Made by a program: the position numbers and the translations under genes. The notes beneath the pieces are model-generated. The model made no database searches and was not told the DNA's origin. It saw only the letters and a list, made by a program, of their open reading frames with translations. 64,000 nt of DNA from Pseudomonas caspiana (GTDB lineage Bacteria; Pseudomonadota; Gammaproteobacteria; Pseudomonadales; Pseudomonadaceae), in NCBI RefSeq assembly GCF_002158995.1, contig NZ_LOHF01000006.1, forward strand, positions 47,869 to 111,868. The letters run 5' to 3'. Positions 46,337 to 54,770 of this stretch are shown in pieces. Position 1 is the stretch's first letter. Every line of letters begins with the position of its first letter.

Positions 46337-46364
46337 TTTGCCTGATAGACCTCTATCAGGCAAA
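46337..46364 (+). terminator. Near-perfect hairpin after the EF-hand gene
   Basis: TTTGCCTGATAGA pairs exactly with TCTATCAGGCAAA across a two-base loop, nine bases after the stop. No T run follows, so it may stabilise the mRNA end rather than terminate by itself. Confidence 0.55.
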
Positions 46365-46426
46365 GCACAAAACCTGTAGCGCCTCCGTCATCAAGGCGCC
46401 GCGCTGTCGCGCAGAAAACAAGCGCC

Positions 46427-46517
46427 CTGTAGGAGTGAGCTTGCTCGCGATAGCTGTCGATCTGTTAAGAAAATGTCGTCTGACCTGACGTGATCGCGAG
46501 CAAGCTCACTCCTACAA
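46427..46517. repeat. REP/REPIN-type inverted repeat, GCTTGCTCGCGAT class
   Basis: The arms CTGTAGGAGTGAGCTTGCTC and GAGCAAGCTCACTCCTACA face each other between the EF-hand and permease genes. Confidence 0.88.
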
Positions 46518-46643
46518 GTTCAATGTTTGCCACACAAGATCAGAGTTCCATCAACTTCAAAACGCATCCCGATTCTGCGCCACGGGACGAACTTGTCCCC
46601 GCCGTCACCGGTCTGACATTTGCCTGCCTATTGAGTACCGCAA

Positions 46644-47906
46644 ATGCCCGCGTTCGACCCCGCAATGGTTATCTGGATTGTCGCCGCCTTAGCCATCTGC
46701 GGCGTCATCACGCGACCGTGGCGGGTGCCGGAATTTGTCTGGGCGATGGGGGCCGCGGCGCTGCTCACGGCGTTGGGATTCATCCCGCTGCACAAGGCAC
46801 TTGGTGCGGTAGCGGAAGGCGGTGATGTCTACCTGTTTCTGATCGGCATGATGGTTCTGGCTGAGCTGGCCCGGCAACAGGGCCTCTTCGATTGGCTGGC
46901 CATGCTTGCCGCTAAACACGCGAAAGGCTCGGGACAACGACTGTTCGACCTGGTGTTTCTGGTCGGCACCCTGGTCACCGTGTTCCTGTCAAACGACGCA
47001 ACCGCCGTTGTTCTGACGCCCGCCGTTTACGCAGCAGCCCGCGCCGCCAAAGCCGAGCCCCTGCCCTATCTGTTTATCTGCGCCTTCATCGCCAACGCGG
47101 CCAGTTTTGTCCTGCCGATTTCAAACCCCGCCAACCTAGTGATATTCGGCAGCAACATGCCGCCGCTGGCAACCTGGCTCTGGCACTTCAGCCTGCCTTC
47201 GATTGCGGCCATTGGCTTGACCTATCTGGTGCTGCGCCTCACGCAACGTAGCCACCTGCGCAAACCTCTGGAAACAGACATCACCCTGCAACCGCTGTCC
47301 GGCGGTGCACGTCTGACGGCGTTCGGAATTGTGCTGACGGGGATCGTATTGCTGAGCGCATCGGCGCTCGACGTACAACTCGGTCTACCGACGTTTTGTG
47401 CAGGCATCGCTACCGCTGCACTGATCCACATACGTCAGCGACTTAACCCGCTGCCGGTGCTCAAGGCGGTTTCCTGGAGTGTATTACCGCTGGTGGCCGG
47501 TTTGTTCGTGCTGGTCGAGGGTCTGGCACTGACCGGGGTTATCGATCATCTGGCCCACGCGCTGAAATCGCTGGCCGACCAATCGGCCACTCAGGCGACG
47601 TGGGCGTCGGGTGTGTTGGTGGCGATTGCCAGCAACCTGATCAACAATTTGCCGGCCGGTTTGATTGCAGGCTCTGTCGGCCATATCGCCCATCTGCCCA
47701 CCGAAACCACCAGTGCGTTAGTAATAGGCGTGGATCTGGGTCCCAACCTCTCTATCACCGGCTCGCTGGCAACCTTGCTCTGGCTGATCGCCATCCGCCG
47801 CGAAGGCGAAAACGTCACCGCAATGGGCTTTCTACGGCTGGGAATTCTGGTCATGCCACCCGCGTTGATCGGCGCACTGGCGGCGTTGTCAATTACCACC
47901 GGCTGA
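46644..47906 (+). CDS. ArsB/CitM-superfamily ion permease
   Basis: The 420-residue membrane protein has ten or more helices and the ion-transporter motifs FLSNDATAVVLTPAVYAAAR and LPISNPANLVIFG in the first half, with the inverted-repeat counterparts IASNLINNLPAGLIAGSV and DLGPNLSITGSLATLLWL in the second. These are typical of ArsB-type arsenite/antimonite carriers. No arsR, arsC or arsH gene is adjacent, so arsenite export is not assured; other anions are possible. It is monocistronic, convergent with the chemotaxis pair. Confidence 0.85.
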   Translation: MPAFDPAMVIWIVAALAICGVITRPWRVPEFVWAMGAAALLTALGFIPLHKALGAVAEGGDVYLFLIGMMVLAELARQQGLFDWLAMLAAKHAKGSGQRLFDLVFLVGTLVTVFLSNDATAVVLTPAVYAAARAAKAEPLPYLFICAFIANAASFVLPISNPANLVIFGSNMPPLATWLWHFSLPSIAAIGLTYLVLRLTQRSHLRKPLETDITLQPLSGGARLTAFGIVLTGIVLLSASALDVQLGLPTFCAGIATAALIHIRQRLNPLPVLKAVSWSVLPLVAGLFVLVEGLALTGVIDHLAHALKSLADQSATQATWASGVLVAIASNLINNLPAGLIAGSVGHIAHLPTETTSALVIGVDLGPNLSITGSLATLLWLIAIRREGENVTAMGFLRLGILVMPPALIGALAALSITTG

Positions 47907-47918
47907 CAAAATAGCCTG

Positions 47919-49403
47919 TCAGGCCACGACACTGGCAGGTTGCAACAGCCTTGCCTCCAGTTGCCGGGCAATGCCCTGCAGGTCCATCAGCGTGGCCCGC
48001 CAGCTGTTTGCGCCACTGCCGATGCTCACCAGCGAGCGCGCCCGATCATTGACCGACACCACTTTGCCCGCATTGGTCTGCCAACCCTGAGCGAGCATCG
48101 TCGGGTCAAACTGGTTGAACGAATCAATGGCTTCCACCTGGGACACTGCAAAGCCAAACGTCAATGTTTCGCCCCTGACAACCAGCACCCGCGACAGCGG
48201 CGTATGGGGCTGGGGCAGCGATTCGATCAGGCTGCTCAGGCACACCAGCGGAAGCTGTTCGCCCCGCAGATTGAATTGCCCCAGCAAGTGATTTTCCGGC
48301 TGAGCAAGGCCGATCATGTGCGTCGGTATTGAAAGAATTTCGAGTACCTGACTGAGCGGAGCCACGAACTGGGTCGGCGACTTGAATAGCAGACACGCCT
48401 GACGCATGACCGCTTTCGCCCTGCTCGCCCGACTCTCGGATGATTGCGGCTGGGTCTGGTAAAGCGCGGCGTAGTTCTTGACCCCGGATCGCTCCAGCAG
48501 AGCCTGATGATTGATCAAGACAGCCTGCAATCCTTCACTGAGGTTCATTACACCGGCCAACAGCTCCGGCTCGCGCAAGCCATAGGCAGGCATCGGCAGC
48601 AGGCTGTGCGGGTCTCGACGCTCGATGGCAACCATTCGATCGTAACCGAAACCCGACACCCTGCCGTCGGTGGCCGTCAGCAACAGAAGCTGGCTCTTGA
48701 CTTGCGCGTTATTGCAATCGAAACCCAACACGTGAGACAGGCTCAAAACCGGAATTTTGGTCTCGCGAATCACGGTTACGCCCAGGCAATAGCCATTGCC
48801 AAAATCGGTGGGCGCGACCTGCGGTTTGTCCACCAACTCGGTGACCACGCTGGCATCGATACTGAAATGTTGCCCGTCACACTCAAATACCAGGTAATGA
48901 CGCAACTGGCTTTTCGCCTGCAACGTATCGCGACTGATCGCTCCCGCCGCCGTATCCGCAGCGAACAGCACGCCGGGCAAGCCTGCCAGAAAGGCCAGAT
49001 CCAACATGTAAATCAAGCGGCTGTCATCAGCGCTCATGATCAGCGTGGGGATCAGCCCGCTGCCCTCGCCGCCCGGCCCCAAAGGACAGAGCTGGGAGTC
49101 AGCAGCCTTGACGATGTCGCACACGCCATCAATGGCAACGCCCAACAGACCGCCGTTGTACTTGAGGATGGCAACCAGCGGAGTTGGCGCATGCTCTGGC
49201 ATGTCGTCACTGAGCAAAGGTCGCAGGTCCACCAGAGGAACCGGTCTGCCCCGCAAGGTGAAGACCCCGGCCAGTACACCGCGCGTGACGGGGTGGCGCT
49301 GCAGATTGGTCGGCCAGTGAACGGCCTCCATCAGCGAGGTGGCTTCGATACCCAGAAACGCACCATTTATCTGCACCACGCCGTAGGCGCGCAGGGTGTT
49401 CAT
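47919..49403 (-). CDS. Triple-domain CheW-like chemotaxis coupling protein
   Basis: The 494-residue protein contains three CheW-type folds in tandem: about 1-155 (GIEATSLMEAVHW; GVFTLRGRPVPLVDLRPLL), about 168-310 (LVFECDGQHFSIDASVVTEL; IPVLSLSHVLGFD) and about 340-490 (CLLFKSPTQFVAPLSQVLEI; FNLRGEQLPLVCLSSLIESL). Ordinary CheW is a single domain of about 160 residues. Its start overlaps the stop of the 4xPAS chemoreceptor gene by four bases, so the pair is coupled in translation and probably in function. No cheA, cheB or cheR lies nearby. It could act as a scaffold between this receptor and one of the cell's CheA proteins. Confidence 0.88.
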   Translation of the reverse strand: MNTLRAYGVVQINGAFLGIEATSLMEAVHWPTNLQRHPVTRGVLAGVFTLRGRPVPLVDLRPLLSDDMPEHAPTPLVAILKYNGGLLGVAIDGVCDIVKAADSQLCPLGPGGEGSGLIPTLIMSADDSRLIYMLDLAFLAGLPGVLFAADTAAGAISRDTLQAKSQLRHYLVFECDGQHFSIDASVVTELVDKPQVAPTDFGNGYCLGVTVIRETKIPVLSLSHVLGFDCNNAQVKSQLLLLTATDGRVSGFGYDRMVAIERRDPHSLLPMPAYGLREPELLAGVMNLSEGLQAVLINHQALLERSGVKNYAALYQTQPQSSESRASRAKAVMRQACLLFKSPTQFVAPLSQVLEILSIPTHMIGLAQPENHLLGQFNLRGEQLPLVCLSSLIESLPQPHTPLSRVLVVRGETLTFGFAVSQVEAIDSFNQFDPTMLAQGWQTNAGKVVSVNDRARSLVSIGSGANSWRATLMDLQGIARQLEARLLQPASVVA

Positions 49404-51538
49404 ACAGGCAGCCCGGAAGGCTTACTGGTACGGGCGCTGGTATTCACAACACCCTGCTCATTGCCAACCTTGGTCTGGTGCAATTCGAAAATGAGGGTTT
49501 CTACCTGACCCGCTGAATCCATTTGCTTGGCGGTTGCAGCGTTGATGCTGTCGATAGCCACGGTGGTCTCGTTGACCCCTTTGACGATCTGCTCGAACGC
49601 GCTGCCGGCACTCAAGGAAATCTCGCTGCCGGATTTAATCCGGCTGACGGTTTCCAGGATCAGTTTGTTGATTTCCTTGGTGGCCAGCGAAGACTTCTCG
49701 GCCAGCTTGCGCACCTCATCAGCAACCACCGAGAAGCCCAGGCCATGTTCACCGGCTCTGGCAGCTTCGATGGCCGCGTTGAACGCGAGCATGTTGGTCT
49801 GACTGGCGATTTCACTGATCACCTGAATGATGTCCTGGATATCTTCAGCAGACTTGCCAATCATGGTCATGGCCTCGGCAGCCTTGACCAGCGTTTGCGA
49901 ACCAAGGCTTGCCTGTTCACGGGTCAGCCTGGCCAGATCAGTGGCTTGATCCGTGCTCTGCGCCACATAGGAAATGGCGCTCATCAGGTTTTGCACGGAA
50001 GCGCCCATGGCCCGGGTCTTGGCTTCGATGGCTTCTTCCAGTTCGACCTGTTGAGTGATATCCGTGGCGAACTTCACCACTTTGTAAGGTTTGCCATCGC
50101 TGTCGAAAACGGGGTTATAGGTCGCTTGAATCCAGATGTGCTGGCCAAACTTGCTCAAACGCATGAACCGTCCGGAGAAGAACTGTCCTTGAGACAGGTC
50201 ATGCCAGAACTCCCGGTACGCGGTGCTGCGCACATATTCTTCATCGCAGAAGATACGGTGGTGCTGACCACGCAGCTCTTGCAGGCTGTAACCCAGCGAC
50301 TTGAGGAAGTTGGCGTTGGCATCAAGGATATTGCCTGCCATGTCGAACTCGATCACAGCTTGCGCGCGATCAATTGCATTGACCTTGCCCTGACGCTCGG
50401 CGCTGCTTTCTTTTATTTCGGTGACATCCAGCGCGAACTTGACCACCTTGTAAGGCTGGCCGTGGGAATTGAGAATCGGGTTGTAAGTGGCTTGAATCCA
50501 GATTTCCTTACCGTCTTTGCGCTTGCGTCGATATTCATTGGTGTCGTATTCGCCGCGACCGAGTTTTTCCCAAAACTCGCGGTAGCCCATGCTGGAGCCA
50601 AACTCTTCGGTGCAGAACATCCGGTGCGGCTGGCCGATCACTTCGTCCAGCTCATAACCAAACACCGCGAGGAAATTAGGGTTGGCGGACAGGACTTTGC
50701 CGGTCAGATCAAATTCGATCACCGCCTGAGAGCGCTCGATGGCGGTGACCTTGCCGACGAACTCGGCATTGCGGGCACGCACTTCAGTGACGTCGTTGGC
50801 AAACTTCACGATTTTGTACGGACGGCCATCGGGGTCAAAAATTGGATTGTAGGTGGCGCTGATCCAGATCTCACGCCCGCCTTTGCCCAGCCGCATGTAC
50901 TCGCCGGAATCGTATTCACCACGTTCAAGCTTGGCCCAGAAGGCCCGATAGGCCGGACTGTTGAGGTATTGATCATCGCAGAACATGCGATGGTGCTGGC
51001 CCAGCACTTCGTCCAGACGGTAGCCAAGAACCTTCAGAAAGTTTTCATTGGCCGCCAGCACGCGACCATTCAGATCAAACTCGATCACGCCTTGAGAACG
51101 CTGAATGGCTTCAACCTTGCCTTCGTACTCCGCATTGCGCATGCGCTGATCGGTAATGTCCGTGGCGAACTTCACCACTTTGAACGGCTCGCCGGCCTGA
51201 TTCAGAATCGGGTTATACGTCGCCTGCATCCAGATTTCCTTGCCGCCCTTGCCCAGCCGTTTGTACTGCCCCTGATCAAACTGCCCGGCCGCCAGCTTTC
51301 GCCAGAAATCAGCATACTCGAGGCTGGAAGCGTATTCCGGGGTGCAGAACATCCGATGATGGCGGCCCTGAACCTCTTCGAGACGATAGCCCACCTTGTC
51401 GAGAAAATTGGCATTGGCCTGCAGTATGTTGCCTTCCAGATCAAACTCAATCATTGCCTGGGAATGATTGATGGCATTCATCAAAGAGTTCAGATCAATG
51501 GCAGATTCAACAGATGAGTTTGCAGAAGGAGTAGACAT
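49400..51538 (-). CDS. Soluble chemoreceptor with four tandem PAS domains
   Basis: The 712-residue protein has no membrane helix. Four PAS domains repeat with a period of about 122 residues; each starts (A/S)QxxIEFD and carries (H/P)HR(M/I)FC and WIQATYNPI or WISATYNPI motifs, near residues 28, 150, 272 and 394. A short methyl-accepting signalling domain follows (IIQVISEIASQTNMLAFNAA, then [20 protein letters not shown]) near 580-625. PAS domains may bind FAD or heme and sense redox or oxygen. The protein ends without a CheR-docking pentapeptide. It overlaps the triple-CheW gene downstream by four bases. Confidence 0.92.
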   Translation of the reverse strand: MSTPSANSSVESAIDLNSLMNAINHSQAMIEFDLEGNILQANANFLDKVGYRLEEVQGRHHRMFCTPEYASSLEYADFWRKLAAGQFDQGQYKRLGKGGKEIWMQATYNPILNQAGEPFKVVKFATDITDQRMRNAEYEGKVEAIQRSQGVIEFDLNGRVLAANENFLKVLGYRLDEVLGQHHRMFCDDQYLNSPAYRAFWAKLERGEYDSGEYMRLGKGGREIWISATYNPIFDPDGRPYKIVKFANDVTEVRARNAEFVGKVTAIERSQAVIEFDLTGKVLSANPNFLAVFGYELDEVIGQPHRMFCTEEFGSSMGYREFWEKLGRGEYDTNEYRRKRKDGKEIWIQATYNPILNSHGQPYKVVKFALDVTEIKESSAERQGKVNAIDRAQAVIEFDMAGNILDANANFLKSLGYSLQELRGQHHRIFCDEEYVRSTAYREFWHDLSQGQFFSGRFMRLSKFGQHIWIQATYNPVFDSDGKPYKVVKFATDITQQVELEEAIEAKTRAMGASVQNLMSAISYVAQSTDQATDLARLTREQASLGSQTLVKAAEAMTMIGKSAEDIQDIIQVISEIASQTNMLAFNAAIEAARAGEHGLGFSVVADEVRKLAEKSSLATKEINKLILETVSRIKSGSEISLSAGSAFEQIVKGVNETTVAIDSINAATAKQMDSAGQVETLIFELHQTKVGNEQGVVNTSARTSKPSGLPV

Positions 51539-52052
51539 GGGCGGGTCTCGAAAAGGGGAGTAATCGTCGGATTCTTATTGTTGCGTTGTCGGCCCTGACT
51601 GAAACTTCCTTAATGAAACTTCACAACCATCCGATCAGCGGGTGGCTATGTGCCATTAACGATGGATTGAGCGTAACTTACGTTATTCCGCAGCCCTTGA
51701 TAATCATTATTTTCAATCGACCCGATAATATTTTCCGGAACTTTTTCACTATCGCCAAGGTCGCGCCTGCCGAGGCATGCAGACAAAAACACTGCCTGAA
51801 CGCCCTTCTTTGAATTCAAATATGGATCCAATAATCCTGACGTCAAAGTGCCTCTCAGGACAAAGACAATTAATAAGCTTTTGTAGCCCTCATACTGAAA
51901 AGGCATAACGACGGTAAGTCATATTGCAAAAAAAAGACCGCTCGACTCTTCAGTCATTAAACGGCCTCAACTTCTTCAATCACACGATCTACTAATGATT
52001 CAATACACGCTCTGCGAAATGCACCTTTATGCAGCGTTGTATTGAGCGGTCA
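51539..52052. other. AT-richer intergenic region, no supported gene
   Basis: This 514-base stretch between the chemoreceptor start and the pcaC stop has lower GC than its surroundings. Short frames are present on both strands, but none has a ribosome site together with a recognisable family. It should contain the promoter of the chemoreceptor operon and the end of the pca transcript. I see no clear intrinsic terminator. Confidence 0.5.
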
Positions 52053-52451
52053 TCATGCCTTGTCGAGCGACTCGACCCCCATTTCATCCCAGACCTCTTC
52101 AGCCAGGTGAAACGTTGCGTTGGCCGCCGGAATACCGCAGTAGATTGCGCTCTGCATCAGCACTTCCTTGATCTCTTCGCGAGTGACACCGTTGTGCTTG
52201 GCGGCCTTGAGGTGCAGGCGCAGTTCGCCTTCACGGTTCATGCCGATCAGCATGGCGATTGTCACCAGGCTGCGGGTGTGACGTGGCAGACCGGGGCGAG
52301 TCCAGATATCCCCCCAGGCGTGCCGGGTGATCATTTCCTGAAATTCTTCGTTGAACGGCGTGAGTTTTTTCAGGCTGTTGTCCACATGGGCGTCGCCCAG
52401 GACAGCGCGGCGCACTTGCATACCGGCTTCGTAACGTTGCTTTTCGTCCAT
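52053..52451 (-). CDS. pcaC: 4-carboxymuconolactone decarboxylase PcaC
   Basis: The 132-residue enzyme converts gamma-carboxymuconolactone to 3-oxoadipate enol-lactone in the protocatechuate branch of the beta-ketoadipate pathway. It belongs to the AhpD-like helical family; motifs are GDIWTRPGLPRHTRSLVTIA, GMNREGELRLHLKAAKHNGV and EVLMQSAIYCGIPAANATFH. GGAG precedes the ATG. It is the last gene of the cluster, 20 bases after pcaD. Confidence 0.95.
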   Translation of the reverse strand: MDEKQRYEAGMQVRRAVLGDAHVDNSLKKLTPFNEEFQEMITRHAWGDIWTRPGLPRHTRSLVTIAMLIGMNREGELRLHLKAAKHNGVTREEIKEVLMQSAIYCGIPAANATFHLAEEVWDEMGVESLDKA

Positions 52452-52471
52452 TGCTAACTCCGGATTCAGGC

Positions 52472-53254
52472 TTATAAAAAGGTGACGACGCGCTCACCAA
52501 ATGCCCTTCCCGCTTCGATGCTGGAAAGGTGCGCAGCGTGAAATTCGACGTACTCGGCACCGGCGATGCGCTCGGTCAGAAAACGCCCGTCGGCAGGTGT
52601 GGTAACAGCGTCCTGAGTGCCACAGACCACCAACACCGGCAGCGTGATTGCGCTGATCTGCTCGCGGAAGTCCGCGTCGCGCACCGCTGCGCAGTTGGCG
52701 GCATAGCCCTGTGGTGAGGTCTGGGCCAGCATGTCCACTACAGGCTCCACCTGCCGCGGCTCGGCCTTGGCAAATTCAGGGGTGAACCATCGCGCAATCG
52801 ACGCCTCGCGCAGGGCCTGCATGGCGGCTTTGCCGTCGCGCAGAACGGTATCAATACGCGGGTTCCAAATGTCGGGATTACCGATCTTCGCGGCGCTATT
52901 GCACACCACCAACCGTTGCAGACGCTGTGGCGCATTGATCGCCAACCACTGCCCAATCAGACCACCCATGGACAGACCGCAGAACGACACGCTCGGCAGT
53001 TGCAAGACATCCAGCAAGGCCAATACGTCGCGACCGTTCTGTTCGATGCTGTAAGGCCCTTCGGTGACCAACGATTGACCATGCCCGCGGGTGTCGTAGC
53101 GCAACACTTGGAAGTGCTCGGTGAACGCAGGCATTTGCGAATCCCACATGCTCAGATTCGTGCCCAGCGAGTTGGACAACAGCAAAACCGGCGCGCCTTG
53201 CGGGCCATCGAGTTGGTAATGCAGATCGCCGTCGGGGAGTTGGATGAAGGGCAT
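52472..53254 (-). CDS. pcaD: 3-oxoadipate enol-lactonase PcaD
   Basis: The 260-residue alpha/beta hydrolase opens the enol-lactone to 3-oxoadipate. The nucleophile is Ser95 in FCGLSMGGLIGQWLA, the Asp is in VVCGTQDAVTTPADG and the catalytic His in EFHAAHLSSIE. RYDTRGHGQS is also typical. An AGGAG ribosome site supports the start. It is separated from pcaB by 135 bases that hold a REP element, while pcaC follows closely. Confidence 0.95.
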   Translation of the reverse strand: MPFIQLPDGDLHYQLDGPQGAPVLLLSNSLGTNLSMWDSQMPAFTEHFQVLRYDTRGHGQSLVTEGPYSIEQNGRDVLALLDVLQLPSVSFCGLSMGGLIGQWLAINAPQRLQRLVVCNSAAKIGNPDIWNPRIDTVLRDGKAAMQALREASIARWFTPEFAKAEPRQVEPVVDMLAQTSPQGYAANCAAVRDADFREQISAITLPVLVVCGTQDAVTTPADGRFLTERIAGAEYVEFHAAHLSSIEAGRAFGERVVTFL

Positions 53255-53308
53255 TTTGGGCTCCTGAAAATTGAAGATTGAATCTGGTTCATGCGCATCA
53301 AGTGTTTT

Positions 53309-53384
53309 CTGTAGGAGCTGCCGAAGGCTGCGAAAGCGATATTTCTGTCACACCGCGGTTCGCAGCCTTCGGCAGCTCCTACAA
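53309..53384. repeat. REP inverted repeat, CCGAAGGCTGCGAA class, between pcaB and pcaD
   Basis: The arms CTGTAGGAGCTGCCGAAGGC and GCCTTCGGCAGCTCCTACA match the copy at 7556-7620. It lies inside the pca gene cluster. Confidence 0.88.
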
Positions 53385-53389
53385 GCTCA

Positions 53390-54754
53390 TCATTCCAGAA
53401 TAAACAACCCATGCTCCGCCACCGCCCTCTCCACCCACTGCTGCGCAAGGCCCAGGTAGTTGGCGGGATCAAGCAGATGGTCCAGCTCTGCGGCTGACAA
53501 CTCGGCACTGACCTGCGGATCTGCGCCAAGCACTTCGCGCAGATGCAGGCCCTGCTGCACAGCTCGGCGGCAGCTTTGTTCAATCAGATGATGCGCCGCA
53601 TCGCGACCGATGCGCTGGGCCAAAGCGATGCTGACCGCCTCGGCAAGCACCAGGCCTTGGGTGGAATCCAGATTGGTGAGCATTTGCTCTGCGTTAACTT
53701 CCAGCGCAGGAATCACTTGCAAAGCCTGCTGCAGCGATCCGGAGACCAGGCAGCACAGCTCAGGCAAGGTTTCCCACTCGGCGTGCCACAGACCCAGGCT
53801 GCGCTCGTGCTCCTGAGGCATGGCCGCGAACATCGTCGCAACCAGCCCCGGTGCGCGCACGGAAGCGCTGATCATCACCGCCGCGCCCACAGGATTGCGC
53901 TTGTGGGGCATGGTCGATGATCCGCCCTTGCCTGCTGCCGCCGGTTCGAAGACTTCGCCCACTTCAGTCTGCATCAACAGACTGATATCCCGACCGATCT
54001 TGCCCAGGCTACCGGCGATCAAGCCCAGCCAGCCGGCGAACTCCACCAGACGGTCACGCTGGGTATGCCACGGCTGCTCCGGCAAGCTCAGTTGCAGTTC
54101 GCGGGCCAGTGCTTCGGCCACGGGCAAAGCGTGATCGCCCAGTGCCGCGAGGGTGCCGGACGCGCCGCCAAACTGCAGGCTCAACAGCCGAGGCTTGAGT
54201 TCTTGCAGACGTTGCCGGTGACGGGTTATCGCCCCCAGCCAACCGGCGATTTTCATGCCGAGAGTGACCGGGGTCGCCTGCTGTAACCAGGTGCGTCCGG
54301 CCAATGGCGTCGCGGCATAGCGCTGGGCCTGCCCGCAAAGCGCTTCGGCCAGCTCAGCCAGATCTCGCTCCAGCAACGCAATGGCGGCGCGTAATTGCAG
54401 CACCAGTCCACTGTCCATCACGTCCTGACTGGTGGCGCCCATGTGCACGTAGCGTTCAGCCGTTGGATTGCGTGCAGCGATCTTCTTGCCCAGCGCCTTG
54501 ACCAGCGGGATGGCTGAATTACCGGCGTTGCCAATCGAAACTGCCAACTCGGCAAAGTCGAACAGCTCAGCGCTGCAACTGGCCTGAATATCCTCGACCA
54601 CCTCGGCGGGAATCAAACCCGTGCCGGCCTCCGCCCGGGCCAGCGCCGCTTCGAAGTCGAGCATGCCTTGCAGCCGACCGTGGTCAGAGAAGATCTCGCT
54701 TATCTGCGGCTGGCTGAAGTAAGCGTCGAAAAGTTGCTGACTCGATCTGTTCAA
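53390..54754 (-). CDS. pcaB: 3-carboxy-cis,cis-muconate cycloisomerase PcaB, TTG start
   Basis: The 454-residue enzyme of the fumarase/aspartase superfamily cyclises beta-carboxymuconate to gamma-carboxymuconolactone. The superfamily signature GGSSTMPHKRNPVGA is present, as are MGATSQDVMDSGLV and AGRTWLQQATPVTLG. The start is TTG at 54754: AGGAG lies seven bases upstream at the ideal distance, whereas the ATG between them opens only a two-codon frame (ATG TTT TGA). It follows pcaK by 16 bases. Confidence 0.94.
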   Translation of the reverse strand: MNRSSQQLFDAYFSQPQISEIFSDHGRLQGMLDFEAALARAEAGTGLIPAEVVEDIQASCSAELFDFAELAVSIGNAGNSAIPLVKALGKKIAARNPTAERYVHMGATSQDVMDSGLVLQLRAAIALLERDLAELAEALCGQAQRYAATPLAGRTWLQQATPVTLGMKIAGWLGAITRHRQRLQELKPRLLSLQFGGASGTLAALGDHALPVAEALARELQLSLPEQPWHTQRDRLVEFAGWLGLIAGSLGKIGRDISLLMQTEVGEVFEPAAAGKGGSSTMPHKRNPVGAAVMISASVRAPGLVATMFAAMPQEHERSLGLWHAEWETLPELCCLVSGSLQQALQVIPALEVNAEQMLTNLDSTQGLVLAEAVSIALAQRIGRDAAHHLIEQSCRRAVQQGLHLREVLGADPQVSAELSAAELDHLLDPANYLGLAQQWVERAVAEHGLFILE

Positions 54755-54770
54755 AACATGACTCCTGAAT

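Noticed and set aside
48444..49508. Open frame of 354 codons antisense to the triple-CheW gene
   Set aside because: Composition typical of a shadow frame and no family resemblance.
49523..51517. Long open frame (664 codons) antisense to the 4xPAS chemoreceptor
   Set aside because: Its repeats merely mirror the PAS repeats on the coding strand; no ribosome site or recognisable domain.
51646..51906. Small minus-strand frame of 86 codons in the AT-richer gap before pcaC
   Set aside because: No ribosome site, no family, and the composition of the gap does not look coding.
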